In this document: piece by piece, positions 60,020 to 64,000 of the stretch
Position numbering within the stretch: position 1 is the stretch's first letter
Layout: every line of letters starts with the position of its first letter
From: JAUWKC01 sp035527845
GTDB lineage: Bacteria > Planctomycetota > Phycisphaerae > Sedimentisphaerales > Anaerobacaceae
Length of the DNA stretch: 64,000 bases
Direction: 5' to 3'
Assembly (NCBI GenBank): GCA_035527845.1
Contig: DATKZT010000019.1
Span: forward strand, 9,180-73,179
Position numbers and translations under genes: made by a program
The notes under the pieces: model-generated
Seen by the model: only the letters and a program-made list of their open reading frames with translations
Told to the model about the DNA's origin: nothing
Databases searched by the model: none

Positions 60020-60709
60020 ATGCAGATGATAACGAAACACTTGTTTCTCGATGAGAGCGGCGAATGCAGCTTTTCGCACACCAGCACCTTCAGGCACTTC
60101 CTGATTACCATTGTTTCGGTGGATGATTGCCAGGCAAGCCGGATAAAGAGCCGCCTGCGACGCAAATTTGCCGCTCTCGTAAGAAGTGGATGGAAAAAAA
60201 CGAAGGAGGTCAAGGCCGCAGATTTGTTCAGGGACAGCAGGTTTGCAGCCGCCGCGGTCGCGGATGTTCTGGAGGACCTGACCACAATTTGCTCGCTCGA
60301 GATAAGCTACATTGTCGTCAACAAGGAACGTATCAGTCATCAGCCCTTCCGCAAGGCGCCCTATGGCATCGGCTACAACTATTTCACCGGCGTGCTGCTC
60401 TGTGAGCTTATCTTCGACGACGACTTCCGCAACATCCGTCTGAACTACGACATTCGCAATAAGGAGACGCACAAAAACAAACATTTCAAGCAGCACCTCG
60501 AGACAAAAATTATCGGCACGGCTTTGGAGAAAGACACGCCGATTGAGCTGAGTATTCACGGCTTTGACTCTTCGTGCTGTTACGGGCTGTCCGCGGCCGA
60601 TTTCTTCTCGTGGGCGATTTTCAGAAAGTTCGAGCACGCAGATGAGAGTTTCTATAACCTCTTCGCGCACCGCCTCAAGCGAAGAAGAGAGTGGTACCTG
60701 CAAAAATGA
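60020..60709 (+). CDS. DUF3800-domain protein
   Basis: The protein has 229 residues from the ATG at 60020. It opens HLFLDESGECSF, the DUF3800 hallmark (Asp-Glu-Ser-Gly) thought to be part of an RNase H-like or metal-dependent nuclease fold. Further conserved positions are KAADLF near residue 70 and SAADFFSWAIFRKFE near the C-terminus, where Asp residues may be catalytic. DUF3800 proteins are often near phage defence or mobile genes, but no such genes are seen here. The ribosome-binding site is weak. Activity is not known. Confidence 0.85.
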   Translation: MQMITKHLFLDESGECSFSHTSTFRHFLITIVSVDDCQASRIKSRLRRKFAALVRSGWKKTKEVKAADLFRDSRFAAAAVADVLEDLTTICSLEISYIVVNKERISHQPFRKAPYGIGYNYFTGVLLCELIFDDDFRNIRLNYDIRNKETHKNKHFKQHLETKIIGTALEKDTPIELSIHGFDSSCCYGLSAADFFSWAIFRKFEHADESFYNLFAHRLKRRREWYLQK

Positions 60710-61215
60710 GAAGTGCCACTTTGGGTGCGGTTGCGTAACACGCAACTTATGTCTCCGGCGAAGGCACACATCCCAAAGATTTAGCGCACTTCTCGCTCAC
60801 CAGTATATCGGATAAGCCGGGCAAGTCAAGTAAAAAGATTGGCTAAGTATCTTTGCGCGTAAGGCAAGAGGGGTTGCAGGACAGGCTGAGAAGGCCTACA
60901 GCCGAGACAGTGCAGGAGTCTTTTGATTCCGGGCTGATATTTGTCGCTGATGTCGAACGAGACAATTGTGCCCTTCGGCTTCGGTGTCTTTTTGCTCGGC
61001 GGACAGACAAACAACGAAGTCCCCTCGCTGGGGCCCGGACCGTTTTGCCAGGCGGTTGAGGGATCGGTTGTTTTGGAGCAAGCCGGGCGCCGTTTTTTGG
61101 TTAGACATGAGCGGAAGCAGCACCTATACTGTCCTTGCAGGGCAAATCGCGGCAGCCGGACGCGCCTGAACGGAGCTAAAGCAAGCGAGACGGGGCCGGG
61201 AGATTGGCATGTATT
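60710..61215. other. Intergenic, no gene recognised; one hairpin
   Basis: About 500 bases contain no supported gene. TTGCGT at 60731-60736 and ACGCAA at 60740-60745 form a short perfect stem without a T-tract, 22 bases after the DUF3800 stop. A minus-strand frame around 60896-61123 has no recognisable domain. Confidence 0.55.
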
Positions 61216-61719
61216 ATGAGCCGACGCACCAAATATATTTATGATTGGCCGAGGCCAATGGTCACGGTGGACGCGATAGTGTTCGCTTTCTTCGCAGACA
61301 CGGCAAAACTTCTGCTGATAAAGCGCCGGAACGAACCATTCAAAGGCAAGTGGGCGCTGCCCGGCGGTTTTGTGGGAATGGATGAGGAGCTGGAGGATGC
61401 CGCGGCGCGCGAGCTGGCCGAAGAAACGGGACTCACCGGCGTTCGCCTTGAACAAATGTACACGTTCGGCAAATGCGGAAGAGACCCGCGCGGCAGGCAG
61501 ATTACCATCGCGTTCATCGGCACGGTGAACAAGGGACACAATAAGACCAGAGCCGGCGACGATGCGTGCGAGGCGAGATGGTTCGATATTGCCAAGCTGC
61601 CCAGGGACATGGCCTTTGACCACAATGATGTGGCAAAGCTCGCAATCTCGAAGTTGAGGAGCAAAAGTATATATCGTCGACGGCGGGCCGCCGGCAAGAG
61701 CAGAATCAGGAAGGATTAG
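61216..61719 (+). CDS. Nudix hydrolase
   Basis: The protein has 167 residues from the ATG at 61216; a TTG upstream adds four codons. The Nudix box is GGFVGMDEELEDAAARELAE then ETGL, with the G-x5-E-x7-R-E-x2-E-E-x-G pattern intact. It cleaves nucleoside diphosphate-X compounds such as ADP-ribose or dNTPs with Mg2+. The first residues KYIYDWPRPMVTVDAIVFAF resemble the ADP-ribose or NrtR-type Nudix class, but no helix-turn-helix follows. The C-terminus is Arg/Lys-rich. It converges with the GGCT-domain gene and overlaps its end by 14 bases. Confidence 0.93.
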   Translation: MSRRTKYIYDWPRPMVTVDAIVFAFFADTAKLLLIKRRNEPFKGKWALPGGFVGMDEELEDAAARELAEETGLTGVRLEQMYTFGKCGRDPRGRQITIAFIGTVNKGHNKTRAGDDACEARWFDIAKLPRDMAFDHNDVAKLAISKLRSKSIYRRRRAAGKSRIRKD

Positions 61720-63694
61720 TTGACTTCCTGAGCTGTTTGTTGAACATCCGAAGCTGCACGTCGATGGCGCTTATGGCCCAGTCGATGTAGTGCAGCTTGT
61801 GTGCGGGTCGGCGATGCACTTCATTCATCAGGCCCGTCTGGACGGTTTCGAGGAACCTCTTTATGGTCTGGGCGCTGATTTCGGTGGGCTCGGCAGCCCA
61901 TCTTCTCAACCGGTCGTAGTCACGCTGGAGCTTCCTGCTGGTTCTGAGCTGTTCGGCGCTCAGGTAATCGGCCGGGTTGTACGCGAGCTGCAGGCCCTTC
62001 AGACAGAGGATGAGCGGCTCGTAATTGGCCCTTCTTTCGAGACGAATGAACTTGTACTGCTGGACATACGCTGTGGCCTGAGTCGGCGTCTTCTCTGCTA
62101 TGCCGTCCCCGCCGAGGTGCCACCTGCGTTTGCTGGTTCTGGCGAAAACGAGCTCTTCGCCGTATCTGCGTTGTGTGATCTCATCGTAGCCCATTCGTGA
62201 GACCCACAATCTGCCGGTGTGTTTTAGCTGTGTTCCTCCGCCGAGCACGAGCAGACACTTCACAAAACCGAGGGGCAGCAGCTTTTGGTGTTCAATTTGA
62301 TTCTTTCGGAGTTGAAAGGACAGATGCAGACTGTGGGGCTGGACGTTATAGAAGGTGACAATCTCGTGTATCAGTTGATTGAGCAGCCAGGGGTCGGCGG
62401 TGGCTGGTCGGGACAATTCTCCCGCGACATTGAGCCTGCCGGGAGCAAGCTCGAGGAAGCCCAGTCGGCGAGCCTGGTCTGTGGTGCCGGTATGGTCATC
62501 GACATACCCGCCGAGCTTCCAGGACAGGACATCGAGGCGAAAATCACAAAAATATCTGAAACCGTCATATACGGGGTCGGATGCGTGCTGGGCGCTTCTC
62601 TGGGGCTCGACCGCAGCCGGGCCGAGATTGCTCAGCTCTATTTCGGCGCCGAGCGGTACGACGCCGGCCTGGAAATTCGAGCGGATTCGATCGAGGTTCG
62701 CCTGTGCCACGCGGGGGTCGAAAATGCTGTCGGCGGCGTGAACGGCGTACTTGACGTAGTCGATCAAATCATGTTTTGCGTAAGGCATCGTCTCAAGACA
62801 CTGCTGGAGGATCAGGTCAACGGAAGGGCTGTTGGCATTTATCATTTGCAGAGCCGCAAGGAGGCTGACCGAGTGTTTGAAGTATCTCTCCGAGATGCCC
62901 ATGTGCTCAAGGTCAAACCGATATCGAGAATGAATCCTTTCTTCGAATTGATTGAGCAGGACCTGTTTGAGGACGAGCGCCAAATAGTTCTCGATATAAG
63001 GCTGTGCCTGCGGGTCTTCGTACAAGTGTCTCATCGTGGGCCTGGGACGGTCAAGCTCATGTTCGAGGTAGAAGTCACTGACCGCATCCGTGCGATAATG
63101 GCTCATGACCAGGTCGCGTTCGGTCGTGGCGAGCAGCTCTCGGTCGGCGAGTCGCTCCAGGTCGGCGTCCGGAGTCTGCTCGCCGGGACGCGTACGCTTC
63201 TTGATGAATTCCTCGATTCGTTTTCTAAGCCAAAGCTCGTGTATCAAGTTGACATGGAAGCGGTCTCCGAAATGCTTCTTCATTGACTCGCGCGTCGTCA
63301 GGTAGGCGTGGGCCTCAACAAACCCCCCGGCGGTATTGACGTGTACCACGTCTCGGTCATACCGTTTCCCCTCGTAGCGATCGACTTCGACCATCACATA
63401 GAGCGGAACATCGTAGATTACCACGCCGTCGATCCTTGAAGCGGTGTCGGGGACCGCATAGAAGTAGACATTGTCCGGACTGACCCTTCGGTAGTTTGGA
63501 AGCAGCGCGGGTTCTGCCAGGAGCGTCTCTTGATCGGCCTGAGATGGCGCCAGCGCAAAACCCAGGCCGCTGACGGATTTGAAGATTGCAGGGTCTCGCA
63601 GAGACCCGTAAACGAACAAATTGATTTTGTCTGCACTCACAGCGCTCAATAATATCAATTTCGGCAAGTCCCGGCAAGATGCTTCGGAGGTCAC
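61706..63694 (-). CDS. Gamma-glutamylcyclotransferase-like domain protein with long C-terminal extension
   Basis: The 662-residue protein starts at GTG at 63694 or at a GTG 18 codons later, neither with a strong ribosome-binding site. Residues about 24-145 are a GGCT/AIG2-like domain: NLFVYGSLRDPAIFKSVSG at the start, then VDRYEGKRYDRDVVHV, where the second Glu-like catalytic position would fall. The remaining 500 residues are helical and contain no named domain; they include HELWLRKRIEEFIKKRTR and RRWHLGGDGIAEKTPTQ. GGCT enzymes cut gamma-glutamyl bonds; the extra part may bind a partner or a polymer. No signal peptide is visible. Confidence 0.7.
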   Translation of the reverse strand: MTSEASCRDLPKLILLSAVSADKINLFVYGSLRDPAIFKSVSGLGFALAPSQADQETLLAEPALLPNYRRVSPDNVYFYAVPDTASRIDGVVIYDVPLYVMVEVDRYEGKRYDRDVVHVNTAGGFVEAHAYLTTRESMKKHFGDRFHVNLIHELWLRKRIEEFIKKRTRPGEQTPDADLERLADRELLATTERDLVMSHYRTDAVSDFYLEHELDRPRPTMRHLYEDPQAQPYIENYLALVLKQVLLNQFEERIHSRYRFDLEHMGISERYFKHSVSLLAALQMINANSPSVDLILQQCLETMPYAKHDLIDYVKYAVHAADSIFDPRVAQANLDRIRSNFQAGVVPLGAEIELSNLGPAAVEPQRSAQHASDPVYDGFRYFCDFRLDVLSWKLGGYVDDHTGTTDQARRLGFLELAPGRLNVAGELSRPATADPWLLNQLIHEIVTFYNVQPHSLHLSFQLRKNQIEHQKLLPLGFVKCLLVLGGGTQLKHTGRLWVSRMGYDEITQRRYGEELVFARTSKRRWHLGGDGIAEKTPTQATAYVQQYKFIRLERRANYEPLILCLKGLQLAYNPADYLSAEQLRTSRKLQRDYDRLRRWAAEPTEISAQTIKRFLETVQTGLMNEVHRRPAHKLHYIDWAISAIDVQLRMFNKQLRKSTNPS

Positions 63695-64000
63695 GCAGGT
63701 CAGGTCCGGTGGTTGTGCTTCAGCCTGGTTGCGTCGAAACGTGGCGATCCGAGATACAGTCCGACGACACGGCGCACTGCACCTGGCGACGAAGACAATA
63801 AGCGCCTTTTACGTGTACGGATAAATCAAGGAGTCAAACTGACCGATCTATCCGTACCTATAAACGCAACTCACCTTTTGACAAGGTATTATGCGCCATA
63901 AAAACAATAGTAAAATCAGCCATCCGCCAACGGCGGATTCGACAATTCTTGTCCGCCATAGCTTTATGCGAAGGCGGATTGCATTTCACGCTTTGATTTT
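63695..64000. other. Window end, no gene recognised; two inverted repeats
   Basis: GTACGGATA at 63815-63823 and TATCCGTAC at 63849-63857 form a perfect 9-base inverted repeat around 25 bases. A second set, ATCCGCC and GGCGGAT, lies around 63922-63938, with further CCGCC/GGCGG copies to 63978. No coding region is supported. Confidence 0.55.

Noticed and set aside
60896..61123. Minus-strand frame of 75 codons in the gap before the Nudix gene
   Set aside because: It has no domain and no ribosome-binding site. The codon pattern is not convincing.
60826..61623. Minus-strand frame of 265 codons over the Nudix gene
   Set aside because: The Nudix box on the plus strand is intact. The antisense frame has no recognisable motif.
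1..64000. CRISPR array, tRNA or rRNA genes, insertion sequences
   Set aside because: No repeat-spacer pattern, tRNA T-loop context or transposase was recognised by eye. A dedicated tRNA search could still find one.

Overview
The window looks like chromosomal DNA from a planctomycete, most likely a Phycisphaerae/Sedimentisphaerales-type organism. This is inferred from gene content and was not checked by any search. The main clues are three secreted proteins ending in dockerin-like Asp/Asn calcium-loop repeats, a relic PEP-CTERM sorting signal, a three-gene SPFH (HflK/HflC-like) operon, an archaeal-type entry to the shikimate pathway, and ordinary bacterial cell-wall genes (murG, ftsW). No rRNA, tRNA, insertion sequence or CRISPR array was recognised.

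Layout. (1) 7-10771, minus strand: three SPFH membrane proteins, a P1B metal ATPase, an ABC exporter ATPase and permease, and a helical-repeat membrane protein. (2) 10845-13201: a promoter-like site and a second ABC-2 permease (plus), then hicB-hicA and a GNAT acetyltransferase (minus), then a broken PEP-CTERM gene end. (3) 13383-19292, plus strand: a lipid-synthesis cluster (FabZ-like, acyl carrier protein, FabZ-like, divergent ketosynthase, canonical ketosynthase) followed by serS and a flavin-binding PPOX-family protein. (4) 19468-22447, minus: two secreted repeat proteins (HAF-like and GLUG). (5) 22448-28338: an intergenic stretch with a 5' relic of comEC, a DUF486 membrane protein, full comEC, an OmpA-type lipoprotein and a prepilin peptidase. 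(6) 28463-34840, minus: an FGE-like/sialidase fusion, argG, and three consecutive HEPN-nucleotidyltransferase modules. (7) 35054-44800: a large secreted protein, aroDE, 2-amino-3,7-dideoxyheptulosonate synthase, and a duplicated region holding one intact and two truncated 3-dehydroquinate synthase II genes, two mgtC genes, a fourth MntA-HepT module and a zinc-ribbon membrane protein. (8) 45945-49232: a 1095-residue secreted Calx-beta/FN3 protein. (9) 49499-54715, minus: a two-domain papain-like protein, murG, ftsW, an epimerase relic, and an ECF sigma factor with an overlapping membrane partner. (10) 55103-63694: a secreted trypsin-like protease, a structured leader before a small DUF5666-like protein, a propeller-like protein, asnA, a DUF3800 protein, a Nudix hydrolase and a GGCT-domain protein.

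How genes work together. The ADH synthase and DHQ synthase II can make 3-dehydroquinate by the archaeal route, which the fused AroDE can take on to shikimate. The FabZ/ACP/KS block can run the condensation and dehydration steps of an acyl chain, but two of its enzymes have changed active-site residues. MurG and FtsW belong to cell-wall synthesis and division and are co-transcribed with the papain-like protein.

The most unusual feature is partial gene duplication: 5' or 3' fragments of comEC and of DHQ synthase II lie beside intact copies, and one DHQ synthase fragment is directly followed by a toxin-antitoxin pair. The best candidate for an undescribed regulatory element is the structured leader at 56290-56525.
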